The translations under genes were made by a program, and so were the position numbers. From Ifrita kowaldi (Eukaryota; Chordata; Aves; Passeriformes; Cinclosomatidae), in NCBI GenBank assembly GCA_013398055.1, contig VZRS01014563.1, positions 599,079-663,078 on the forward strand: a DNA stretch of 64,000 bases, given 5' to 3'. Position 1 is the first letter of the stretch. Every line of letters starts with the position of its first letter. This document shows, one piece after another, positions 36,977 through 47,610 of the stretch. The notes beneath the pieces were generated by a model. It worked only from the letters and a program-made list of their open reading frames with translations, was not told the origin of the DNA and made no database searches.

Positions 36977-37212
36977 TGTTGGCACATGAAACAAACAAGG
37001 TTCCCAGTTGTGGTATAACCAGAGATGTTTATTAAAAGTGTACATAGCTTTTATAATATTTTTTTCCATCCTTACATGGGACAGCTGGTCTTTCGTGGTC
37101 AGAGGACCACACTGCGACTCATGGATGCCCAACATCCTCTCACATAACAAGTTTGGGGTGTCCACATACTTTTTAACCAGCACTTGGGTCCCAGTTATGG
37201 AAAGCATGTACA
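36977..37212 (-). mobile_element. Possible solo LTR, reverse orientation
   Basis: The segment starts TGTTGG and ends GTACA, as LTRs do (TG...CA). Read on the minus strand it has a TATA-like TATAAAAGC (plus-strand 37047-37055) followed closely by AATAAA (plus-strand 37028-37033), an arrangement seen in short retroviral LTRs. A 6 bp stem (37095-37100 with 37105-37110) lies inside. No convincing target-site duplication or primer binding site was found, and I do not recognise the family. It could be unique sequence with coincidental signals. Confidence 0.3.
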
Positions 37213-40200
37213 GACATTTTTAATATCTTCCAAGTGATATGAATAAATAATGTATTTAAAAAATAGTAATAATGTATTTTATATGTTAATGGTTATAGGG
37301 GTGTCCAAGAGTGATAAAGTAATGCCTTTTCCTGCATAATTGATGACTTAAGAAGTGGCATATGGACGAATTAGCTCTCACAAACATGCAGGTAGGTGAG
37401 CAATTTCCTAAGTGCAATATTGATTTTAAAGATTAACAACATTTTCAGAACCTGTGCATTGCCAAGCGTTTTTGCCAGATGTCCAAATACCTAGCTGTGT
37501 AGCTGGAATGAAGACTTAAATAAGTATCTGAGTTGAAATAAATGTCCTATTTCCTACTCTCTAATCTTGTTTGAAGCTCTGGGAGTCCCGCCGTTCTCAA
37601 CATCAGTTGGTAGTCAACAAGCAAATAAAGCCTATGTTGGATTAGTGGATTTTGTTCCCCCCTTAGGACCTGAACATTTTTTCTTTTCTTTAATATTCAG
37701 ACTGAAACACTTACTGCATAATAACAACAACCTGAGTCAGATGCAAGATGCATAACTGTGAAAAATATGTTCATTGCTTTCCTTGCAGCCTGCCAGCTTG
37801 GGAAACAGAGAGTCTGGCTCCCGTTCAAGCTTTGGAGATTGTATCATAATTTTGAATACAGCCCAGGATGCACCTGAAACAGGAAAGTCAAAGAGCCAGG
37901 GGGCTTTATAATCTTAAAAGCACTACTGGAAATACATGAAATGGTCGAAGAAAGAATCAATCAGATGACAGCTGGAATTAGTCTGTGGGAGCTCCTTGCA
38001 AGAAGGCCCATGCTGGAATGCACAGTATGGGCTGGTGCCAGACCTTACCCCTCTCCTCGTGCTGGCTCGTTCCACAGCCCACCAGAGAGGATGGCAGGGA
38101 CCAGACTCCCTGCTCTAGAGCAACAGAATTGGTGCAGTCAAGCCTGTACACCAACCCCTTGTTTTAATCTTCTCTCTTTTAAATGCCAGACCCCCAGCTT
38201 GGATCCGCACGTCCAAAGATGTGCTGGTTTTACTCAGGAGACAGCTGACAGGAGAAAACATTTCTGGGCTGTGTGGGTGGTTCCAGCCAAGCTCATCTTG
38301 ATGGCAATGTGCAGTTCTGAGAGAAATGTCCCTTCGTTCATTTATATAGAAATAATTATAGATGTATACAACCATGTAATGGAGACATGCAGAGATCAGC
38401 ACAAATTAATGCAAACTGTGTGTTTATTCTGATACAGGAGAAAAGTTCATCTAAGCTCCACTTCCCCTGTGTTATTGATTCAAACTGTGCCCAAAAGCAC
38501 GTGTGCTGGACAGAGTGCACACAGGCAGGAACTGCTGATATTTTCCATCTGTAATGACCCAATCCCCAGCAGTCTGTGCTCACATTTGGTGATGGAGCCA
38601 GACAAAACAGCCTCCCAACCAAAAGCCTGGCAAGCCCAGAATCTTCTCCCCCAGGATTCTTTCTGTGGGTCTAGCTACTGATTGAACATTCTGTGGATTT
38701 TCCATGTACTTTCTTGACGAGAAAAGACCTTCAGTGACTTTTCCTACTGGCTGTGAAAAGTCAAAACTCAGCTGTTCGTGCTAACATGGCATCACAACTC
38801 CTTTTAAAACTGTCATCATAGCAAGTCTTGACACTGGCTTTGGTGGCATCGATGAAATAAAAATAGAATGAGGAAAATCTGTGGGAATGCATTCCCCTCT
38901 CCGGCTGTGGCAATTACCTTATAGCACTGCAGACTTCCCTTCAGGCAGAAGCATCTTTCTTCACACCACCCATGAATCTCACATTCTACTTGTCTCTTCT
39001 GCGAGAGCTGAACCTCAGTTTATTGTCGAGGAGCTGGTGTGTGACCCTGCATCCTGCACAGAGGCCTCAGCAGCATCACTGCCTGTTTCAGCACTCTGTA
39101 ACTGGCAGGTGCCACGCTCGCCCTGTCCCCCACGTCACCCAGGTGCCACCACCAGACCTGCAGGGACAGGAACGGCACCGCTCACGGCTCTGTGCTGTGG
39201 AGCCAAAGTCTTGCTGCTAAAGGAGAAAGGATTTCCTTCAGCTGTGATTGAATAGAGAAATGAAACCCGAACCCTGCCTGTTCTCTGCCTGGGCTCTGGT
39301 CCCGGCCAGTGGTCAGAGGCTGAGATCTTCAGTGTGGCTTTCACTCAGTGCCTCTGTTGCACATTTGGTGCTGCTTTGCTCCTCCGGTTCCCTGCTAGAT
39401 CCTGAGACCATTTATGACAGAAGACAGAAAAAATTGGCACAATAATCTACCTATTTTTAATTTCTCTCAAGACAACTAACCCTATTCCATATGCACAGCC
39501 TGCTGACATCTCCTGCCTTTCCCTCTTCATTAAACCATCTTGAAGAGCAGATCTCATTCCAAAAAAGCTGTGAAGCAGCTCCTTCCCTGGGTAACACTTC
39601 TTTGTTCTGGCTACACTTCTAGAAGTTATTTTGATATCCTGCATGCGTTAATTCTCTGCTCGGAGGAAAGGACTCTCAGATATGAGAAGCTTAAGCTCAC
39701 ATATTTTACCTTACACACACAGGAGCCAAAGAGTGTGGCTGGCTCAGCTCTTCCTGCTGGTGCACTGTAACAACTTGTTGAGCCATGGTAAATAAATTGT
39801 GCTTCCAGCCTCTCAATCTGATGCTTCAACTGCCTTTGAAGGTGTCATCTTCCTTCTTTACACAGCTTTGCAGCTTGATTGTTTAATTAATGCAGAATTT
39901 AACTTTTCCTGAGGACTTTCAGCTCTCCACATGAACACTGAGCACTTCAAAAGGTCCAGTGAAACAGCATTGCATAGAGGAGATGCCAAATCAGTCATGT
40001 GAGACCCTCTCCCAGATTTTAGAGATGATGAAATGCACACATCTCTCTAATCTGGTTCATAAAAGAGCTTTTCTGCATCTTTTCTTCTTCTTTCACCAAA
40101 AAGAGGGGTTGAGCTTGGTATCACACAGCAGTCTATTCACCTACTCCAATGTCTACATGGAGAAGATGGTCAAAAGGGGGAAAACATAGGAAAGGTAACC

Positions 40201-41057
40201 CACGGAGGAATTCCTGCTGGGCAGGAATACGGGCAGTGGAACAAGGACAATAAGGAACAGATTCACACCTTATCTTTACCACCAGCAGGACAGGACACAG
40301 AATGTTTCCCAAATCTTTTCTACAGAGCTGTTTTGAGAGTCCCTGCCTTCGGGCCACTGAAGGAATGAAGCCAGGAGCCACAGATGAGAGAGTTTCCAGC
40401 CATCTGCAGGGATGCACGTGTTCCACACGGAGCCCTGTGTTTGATCCCTGGTTTAATTCCGAAGATACATCAGCTGAGGTATTGGAAATACCCTCCAATC
40501 TTCTTCCTGTGTGCTGTCACTCAGGGATTGTCTGAATGTCACCCAAACCCATGCAACTGCAGCTGGGTCACCTGTGCAGTGGGACTGCAATGCTCCTGGT
40601 GGCCAGGAAATGGTTGTTCATTTACCTGCCTGTTACATTCTCTCCGGGACTGTTTGATTTGATCTCAGTTATTCCAGCTGGGCAAAATTTTCCCCATTAT
40701 GTCCCTTTTCCTCCTCACTGTGGATGGGTCAGCAGCCCTTCAGTTGGCAGGTCACTGAGTTCACAAAGTGCTTCAGTCAGCAGCTTCTGCCTCCAGCAGA
40801 AACCTCCTCTGCTCCCCACCGAGCAGCACCGCCCCAAAGCTCCATCCAGCCTTTGAACACCAGAGAAATCAGCATCCTAAGGCTGGATGTTAGCCCAAGT
40901 TCCCTCAATAACAACCCAGCGTGAGCCCAGATGAGCTGTCAAGCTGGCTGATGATGCTGTTTTAAATTCACGATAATATATTTTTCTAATTTAATCTCTA
41001 AAATGGAAATGCACATTTCAGCTCATGATTTCCAACTTATCTCCTATTTCCTTTCAG
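37213..41057. other. Non-coding stretch
   Basis: No gene recognised. A strong acceptor-like site ends at 37788 (see findings). The 163-codon plus frame at 37941-38432 shows no domain. 38310-38440 is an AT-rich unique block with TAAT cores. Confidence 0.6.
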
Positions 41058-41325
41058 CTTTTCAATGTTGCTGAAATGCCTTGTGCTACAGGCAAAACAC
41101 ACTGATTATGATGGGGCTTTTCTTTCAGCAGCTGCCACTGAGCAATGTCACACACAGAGAAAATGGGAAGTTGACTCTGCCCAGTTGTGTCAAACATTTG
41201 AAAAGAAGAGAGGAAAAAGAACTTGTGGTAAAATGCAGGTGGTAACCATGGCTATTGTATCCTGCTTTAAGGAAGAGTACAGGAAGGTTTTTTTAAGGAA
41301 TTTAGACATGGCAAAGCTCCACGAG
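41058..41325 (+). other. Best exon candidate in the window (unassigned)
   Basis: A consensus acceptor (CTCCTATTTCCTTTCAG ending at 41057) is followed by 268 bases, one leading base and then 89 uninterrupted codons, up to a consensus donor GAG|GTGAGT at 41325/41326. An ATG sits in the open frame at 41065. The translation is rich in Lys, Arg and Cys in its second half (EKKRGKRTCGK) and ends in KLHE. I recognise no family, and no neighbouring exon in matching phase was found. A frame this long is open by chance in a few percent of random cases, and the window offers many trials. It could be a coding exon of a gene spanning the window, a non-coding RNA exon, or chance. Confidence 0.2.
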
Positions 41326-42929
41326 GTGAGTAATCTGATAAAAATCAGCCCATCAAAAATGCATTATTTGTTAGGCACAGTGACTAACTGAGCTCTGGCT
41401 TTACAGCATCAAAACAAATGCATCTGTGTATCTTTGAAAAGGAAGGGAAGCTATGAAACTAATCATTTATATAATGTGACTAAAAAAAGTGTGGCCAAAA
41501 CCTTGTTCATACCAATGTAGCAAAGTGTACCCCTCCCACAACAGGGACAATTTTTTCTGGTCCAAGGGGTGAGTGACACCCTTGAATTTCAATTCTGAAA
41601 TTAAAGCAAGTACATGTACCCCTTGCACATGGTAGCCTTGGGGAAATACCAGTGATTCACATCATTCACACCCAGAGAGACAACTGCAATTCGAGTGAGA
41701 GCTGGGGGGCTTCCTAATGATCTGAGGCACATCGTGCAGCACTGTGGGATGCAAGGGTTTCTGTTCAAGGGTGTCCTCTGTCTGCAGACACAGATGAAAC
41801 CCTGCTTGGATCCAAACTGGGAAAAACACAGCAAGACACGCAGTTACATGTTGCCTTCAAATGTCCTGAAGCAGCACATCTCTGCCTTTTTGCTGTTGAG
41901 AGACTTTGCACTCTGCGAGGGCAACCTCGATTAGAAGCTGCTTGTTGTGACAGCCTGGGGAGAAGTCTGTGGGATCAAAAACTCCCTCTTTGTCTTTGGA
42001 GAAGAAGGTTCTCCCTCTCTTTTGTGAGGTAACCTCCTCTGAACCAGCACTCGGTGCTGTCACCTCCGTTTTGGATAAAACCGTTCCCCCTCAGTGAGAA
42101 GTTGAGCCCAGCAGGTGAACAGCCAGGTACGAGGGACTCATCAAAACCAGCAGCTGTGCGTGACTTTCCTCCTGCAACAACAATTTTGCAGCTGATAGGG
42201 GACATTGATTTTCAGTAGATTCAGTACCCTCAGCCCATTTGGGAGTGGGGAGCTGGCATTTCTTGATCTAATTAATATGGCCAGAACTTTGCCATCTCTT
42301 TGCTGTGAAGAAAGGGCAGGGAATGTCTTGTAAGGAAAAGCTGCCAGAGAAAGCAAAGCTGGGAAGAAACTCTAAACCCAGATTCTCCCTGGGGATGGTG
42401 TTTGAGCTGGGTCACCACACACCCCTGATGGCATCGAACCGTGGGTGAGGGCTGCTGGCTCTGCCCGTGGCAGGGAGCCAGGCTGGCACATCTGCATACA
42501 GAGCCTGCATAAGAGGCAACCTGGCCAGCCGTGCCCTGCTGAACCAGCGGCTTTCCATCTCTCTCCCGGCCTCCACACAGGCACCTACTGCCTGGCAAAG
42601 CCAGGACACAGCTGCTTTTTGCAGTCATGTCTCTATCTCTTGGCTGCTGCTCTCCCAGAGCCAAGGCAGCCCCTGCCTCTTCTGTCCTTTGAGCCCATAA
42701 ATGCTGCTGGCTCGAAGGCAGGAGCACCGAGAGGCTGTTCCCAGCCCTGCACAGCTGCACGCTTTGCTTACGCCACCCATTTCGGAGGAGCGAGAGCCAG
42801 TGTGTGCCCCCAAACTGTCAAATTGCACAGTTCTTCCTTTTCCCCTGCAGCCCTTTTCCCACCAGCTTGGATGTTTCAGCTGGGGGACTGGGGAAAAGCT
42901 TTCCCTGAAGTGAAAGTGGGAGGACAGAT
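41326..42929. other. Non-coding stretch
   Basis: No gene recognised. GC rises after about 42380 and long overlapping frames appear on both strands (203 codons plus at 42445-43056, 162 codons minus at 42272-42760). The mutual overlap and lack of domains point to composition. Confidence 0.55.
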
Positions 42930-43300
42930 CCCACGGGACGGACATCTGCCGCCGCTGCCTGCAGCGCTGAACGCATCAGTGCCGAGCCGTGCTCGTCGCA
43001 CCGGGGCTCGGTGGGAATTAAACCCAGGGGACCCCATCTCCTCTCCTTTGCTTTAACCGCTGTGGGAGCCGCAGTTCAAACCTACGCAACGCACTTTGAA
43101 AATGTGAGGGATTAATTTAGTCCCTCGAAATATTCCCGCCTCCCAAAGTACACAGAGCGAGAGCGGCTCTCATTTAGTGCCGGCGCTCGGGGAAGAGGCT
43201 GTCATCCTCGCTGCGGGGAGGCAGGGGCTGTTTTCAGTCAGGGCAAGCAAGAACGGTGCATCTGATGTAGAGCAGACAAAAGATGCGATGAAGATGTAAT
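42930..43300. promoter_or_regulatory. CpG-rich block, candidate CpG island or enhancer
   Basis: About twelve CpGs fall in the first 90 bases (42930-43020) by hand count, with more up to about 43220 (GCCGGCGCTCGGGG near 43179). The middle carries AT-rich unique sequence with GGGATTAATTTAGTCCC near 43109. The 203-codon frame on the plus strand runs into this block, which is probably why it stays open. No TATA box or first exon could be defined. Confidence 0.35.
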
Positions 43301-43700
43301 GCCGGGGAGGGAAGGGGTTGGAAAAGCACTCGTGGTGTGGCTTTCAATTAGGTGCCCTATTTTGTTCACAGGGGTGAGGAGGCGTTTTAATCTCTTCCGT
43401 AGGCAGACAGTGATTGCTCAGGACCAGTGCCCTCTGCGAGGATGCTCATATCTCCATACGAAAGCAAAACAGAGAGGGACTATCAAACAAATGTTAAATC
43501 ATGAAAGCAGCCACGCAAGCCTATTGAAGTCCAAGGGAGCGCTGTCGTGTCCGCTTTCCCGACCGCCAGCTGCACTTTCAACTTCATTTCACAATTCGGG
43601 AGATGTTCATCACTCAGCCGCTCCCCCAGACTCCTCTTGCATTAGCAACGCCCAGAGCCAAGGCTTGCTTGCCATTAGCATGTAGATACCAGAGATTTCG
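43301..43700. promoter_or_regulatory. Candidate conserved element flanking the CpG block
   Basis: Unique sequence with scattered CpGs and cores such as GTTAAATCATGAAAGC (near 43493) and CTTGCATTAGCAACGC (near 43636). It is open on the plus strand for 128 codons at 43299-43685 without a recognisable domain. Non-repetitive sequence that keeps CpGs in a CpG-poor genome suggests constraint or lack of methylation. Inference only. Confidence 0.22.
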
Positions 43701-46700
43701 AGTGGATTTGGCCTAGAAGGTGGGATTTCAGAATTGGCTGTAACAAACTTGGTGGAAATTCTAACAGCACGTTCCCTCATAGACTTCATGTGTTTCATGA
43801 GTTGTTCAACACGGTTCTTGAGATCCGCAAATAAATTCCTTGCATGCTTCTATTCCCAGCTTTAGTGCAGTATTTCTTTGGATTAAATTGGACAGCACGG
43901 TTGAACATGGCTTTGTCACCCACATGGCTTTGGCAGTGCAGCTCCTTCTGACTGCAGAAGTCTAACAAGGCAATTTGCCCCCACCAGATGCCACGGGAAA
44001 GCTGGGAGATGAGGAGCTGTTAAAAGCAGCTATTTGAGCATGGTTCCGGGCTCCAGCCCAGCAGGGGAGCAGGTCAGGCAGCTGCTGGACAGAGCTGGAC
44101 GAGCTGCTGGGGTGAGAGGCATTGGAAAGTGGCCATTCAGCAAAACCAAGCTCCAGTCTCTGCACACAGCACCGTGCCAGGGTCAGGGCAATGCTCTCTG
44201 CCTGTTGCTGTCTAAGATTCCTTTCTCTTTCTGGAGAAAAAGGTGTGTCATGAAGGAAGTCACTTCAGCTCTGCCTTTAGGCCTTCTTCAGTGGTGAGAA
44301 TCCTATGACGCTGTGCAAGAAAACAGAAATTCCAAGAGGTTCATAACCTCAAATGATGAAAAGCAACTGAAAATGTACAAAAGTTCCAGGATTTGCAAGT
44401 GTTGTCTGAAGTGATGCTGCAGGTATCCTGGTATGTTACCCAGTTTCTGTGCTTTCTCATAAGATAAACTGAAGCACTAATTCACCCTGTGAATTTAACT
44501 TGTCCAAAATTTCTCTTTGCCTGAGGTTCCTGGCTGTAAAAGGTTATACATTAGGAAATGTAATTATAAGGGTAATTAATGAAATTCATTATTTAGCAGA
44601 GGTGGGGAACCTCCACCTCTGAGGGGGTGAGGAACAAATGGTCTAATGAGGAAGGTTTCTGGCACTGCTGATCCTGCCCTGGTGCACAGGGGTGGAGGAT
44701 CATCCTCCTGAATTCTCATTGTACCTTATTTTGTCTCCACACACCAGCCTGAGAGGGGACTTCCCAGGAGTAAGTAATATGTTTTCAAAGAGCACCAGGA
44801 GATCCTCAGCATTCAAAGAGAATCTGTCCCAGGAACTGTTATTTTTGCTCCCACCTAGTTCTTGGACTGGGCACAGTGCACATCATTGGAGCATTTCCTT
44901 TCCTCACAAGCAGCAGAGGCAGAGGGAGCAGGAGCAGGCAGGGATCCATTGAAGGCCACACTGCTCTGGCAGAGCCCACAGCTTCTCATTCCTGGCATTT
45001 ACATTGGCTCCACTGCAACACCACACACTGAGCATGGGATTCACCCTGCCTAACTTTAAATGCCTACAATGATTTTTCTCTTCCCAAACTCGCACAGATG
45101 AACTATACCTTGGAAGAAAACCTTTCTCCCTGTTTCCTGTGGAGGGAGCATAGCCAAGGGCTGCACAGCACAGCACTGCAAGACACACTAAGGCACGCAG
45201 GATGGGTCCCTGTTGCCCAGTTCTGCCTGGGAACACTCTGCCTGTACTGTAATCCATGGAATAAAATTAGGTTTCTTCGTGGCAAAAGCATCTAACTTGA
45301 AGGATGCACACATCATTTTGAAGCAGCAGAATCCATAAAACCTCATTACCGGGGTCATGTTGTCTGGAAATTGAACTCTGGCGTGAGTTTTCCGATGCCT
45401 AATGAGAGCTAAACTAATACTTCAAAGGCTTTGCCAGCAAGCTGGTACAAAAACTGCAGAAACTAAATATGTCTAAGAGTGTCCCCCTCAGCCAAATTTG
45501 ACCAAAGTCAGCCCCTGGGTTCAAAATGCTCACAAGCACACAAAGCACTGTGGTGTTGGTTTGATTTCCGCTAAAACCAAATGGAAATGAGATTCTGACT
45601 CCGCTGAAGTCAATCACAGCTCTGTGCCCAGGAGTTCCCTCAGAGCAAACCTGAAACTATTTCTTTCCACAAGAGGATATTGCCAACTGAGCTCTTTGGA
45701 ATTGTAAACACTTCCCCATCATGCTTTATTTTCCCATTATCTTGAGTGCTCATAAACCTATTGCCTTAATTTTAATAAGATTACATACAGTTTGGTATAA
45801 ATGCCTTCTATCCATCGCTATATTAGAGAAAAGAGAAACAATAATAACTTAATTATCTCTTATGCAGAAACTAATTATAATTCTCTGGATTCATAATCAA
45901 TACTTTAAAGCTGTTCTATCTCAGAGAACAGTTTGTCAATATTTTATATACTGTTAATAATTCATGGGTTTATTACACAATCAAACAGGAATCCAACTGC
46001 AGAAGGTCTCAGCACAAGAGGAAACAGCAGAGGGAAGGATGAAACGGAAGAATGCAGAACCTTCAGGGTATGAGGTGAGGGGGAGGTGGACAGCTGCTCA
46101 TACACACACCACACCACACCACTAGCTTGCTCCACCTCTGATCTGTGAGGGTAAGGCTGTGTTTGTATGACAGAAGGGTTGGTTAGAGGAAAGAAATACA
46201 CCAAAAATCCCCACTGAAAGAACCAGTTAGGAGGGAAAATAGCATTTTTCAAGTGTGATATCAAAAAATAATATTTCCACTGGGAGTGTGCATTTGGGAG
46301 TGGAGGAGAGAAGGGATGAGGAGTGCCCCATTTGAGAGGCAACCAGCATTGTCCTGGCTCAGCTGTATCATCAGCTATGTCCTAAAACATGCAGAGGCAT
46401 TAATTGCAGTCTCCTTTCTTAATATCCTCCTGTCTTGAGGCAAACACTTGTCCAACCCTTGTCCTTTGTTACTGCAGTGCTGCAAATGTTGACTCCACCG
46501 TCCAAATGCCTGAGCCCAAATCAGCCAGGATGACGCAGTCTCTCAGAAACCCCTGCAGGGATCACCTCAGGAGGTACAAAATCTGCCTAAAACCAGAGAT
46601 ACGTGTGAGCACAGTCTCTGTGATGTGAGAAAAACTAAGTGAAATATTAATTATGATGATCTAATCGGCATTTGAAAGAACTCATCATCACCTTTTGAAG

Positions 46701-47166
46701 AAGAGAGAACCCAAAAAACGTAGGAATAAAGAGCTCCTCAGGTCAGCCTGAACATTTGCTGTCCCATGCGTGGGAAAACACCCTCGCTGAAAATAAGATG
46801 TTACAGTCATGAGGACTTGGAAGCAAAATGGGGAAAGTGTTGGCGGTGATCCTGAGCAATTAGGGACAGCTGCCTGTGCTGGTGGGCTAAAGTGTGCTGC
46901 AGGAGAATGCAGAGCCTGCTGCAGAGACACAGCTCTGGAACCTGCACAGAGAGGTGATCAAAGAGGACTTCTGCCTCCAAAGGTCTAAGCTGGTGCAGCA
47001 GTGGGAGCAAGACCTCCTTACCAAAGGGAAGCCCAGCAGTGAACAGCAAATGCTCTTGCTGGCCTGAGAGCGTGACTGTCATCCTCAAAGCGCTGCTGCA
47101 GCGTCCAGCACACAAAACCCATCCTCTCCATCAGTTTTATAGGTTTATAAATTTTAATGAGTACAG
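43701..47166. other. Non-coding stretch
   Basis: No gene recognised. 45740-45970 is AT-rich with many TAAT/ATTA cores (for example CTTAATTATCTC near 45848). A CACAC/ACACC simple repeat lies at 46103-46122. 46800-47160, just upstream of the LTR-type repeat, is open on the minus strand for 102 codons and may belong to the same insertion, but I do not recognise it. Confidence 0.55.
46103..46122. repeat. (CACAC/ACACC)n simple repeat
   Basis: Short pentanucleotide-like CA-rich repeat. Confidence 0.8.
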
Positions 47167-47610
47167 TACTGGGTTTGCATGGCAAGGCTCTGGTAGCAGG
47201 TGGTGCTGCAAGGGCGACTTCTGGGACAAGCTGCCAGAAGCTCCTTCCGTGTCCCACAGAGCCAATGCTGGCCAAGACAGACCCGCCAATGGCCAAGGGA
47301 TGGCTGGCAGCACCTCGGGATAACAGGTTTAAGCAGGGGAAAAAGCTATTGTGTAACAGCAGCTGAAGAAAGGAGTGAGAATTAGTGAGTTAAACAGCCC
47401 TGCAGACACTGAGATCAGTGAAGAAGGAGGAGGAAAAGGTGCTCCAGCCACCGGAGCAGATTCCCCTGCAGGCTGTGGTGCAGCCCATGGGGAGGCAGCT
47501 GTGCCCCTGCAGCCCTGGAGGCCCATGGGGGAGCAGAAATCCACCTGCAGACCCTGGAGAACCCCACACCAGAGCAGGTGGATGCCTGAAGGAGGCTGTG
47601 ACAGTGGGAG
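47167..47610 (+). mobile_element. Avian LTR-type (endogenous retrovirus-like) repeat fragment
   Basis: The segment resembles a common bird LTR-type repeat that I recall but cannot name with certainty. Marks are the GGGTTTGCATGGCAAGG start, an AAGCTGCCAGAAGCTCC-like middle (near 47229), a CCCGCCAATGGCCAAGG block (near 47282), GCCCTGCAGACACTGAGATC (near 47398), and then imperfect units of about 40 bp in which CCTGCAG recurs at 47465, 47506 and 47544 and GCCCATGGGG at 47483 and 47521. It breaks off near 47610, where similarity ends. No gag, pol or env frame is visible, so this is a non-coding remnant. Family and boundaries need a repeat-library search. Confidence 0.65.

Noticed and set aside
42445..43056. 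Longest open frame in the window (203 codons, plus)
   Set aside because: GC-rich, overlaps long frames on the other strand, no domain, signal or membrane pattern that I recognise, and no splice context.
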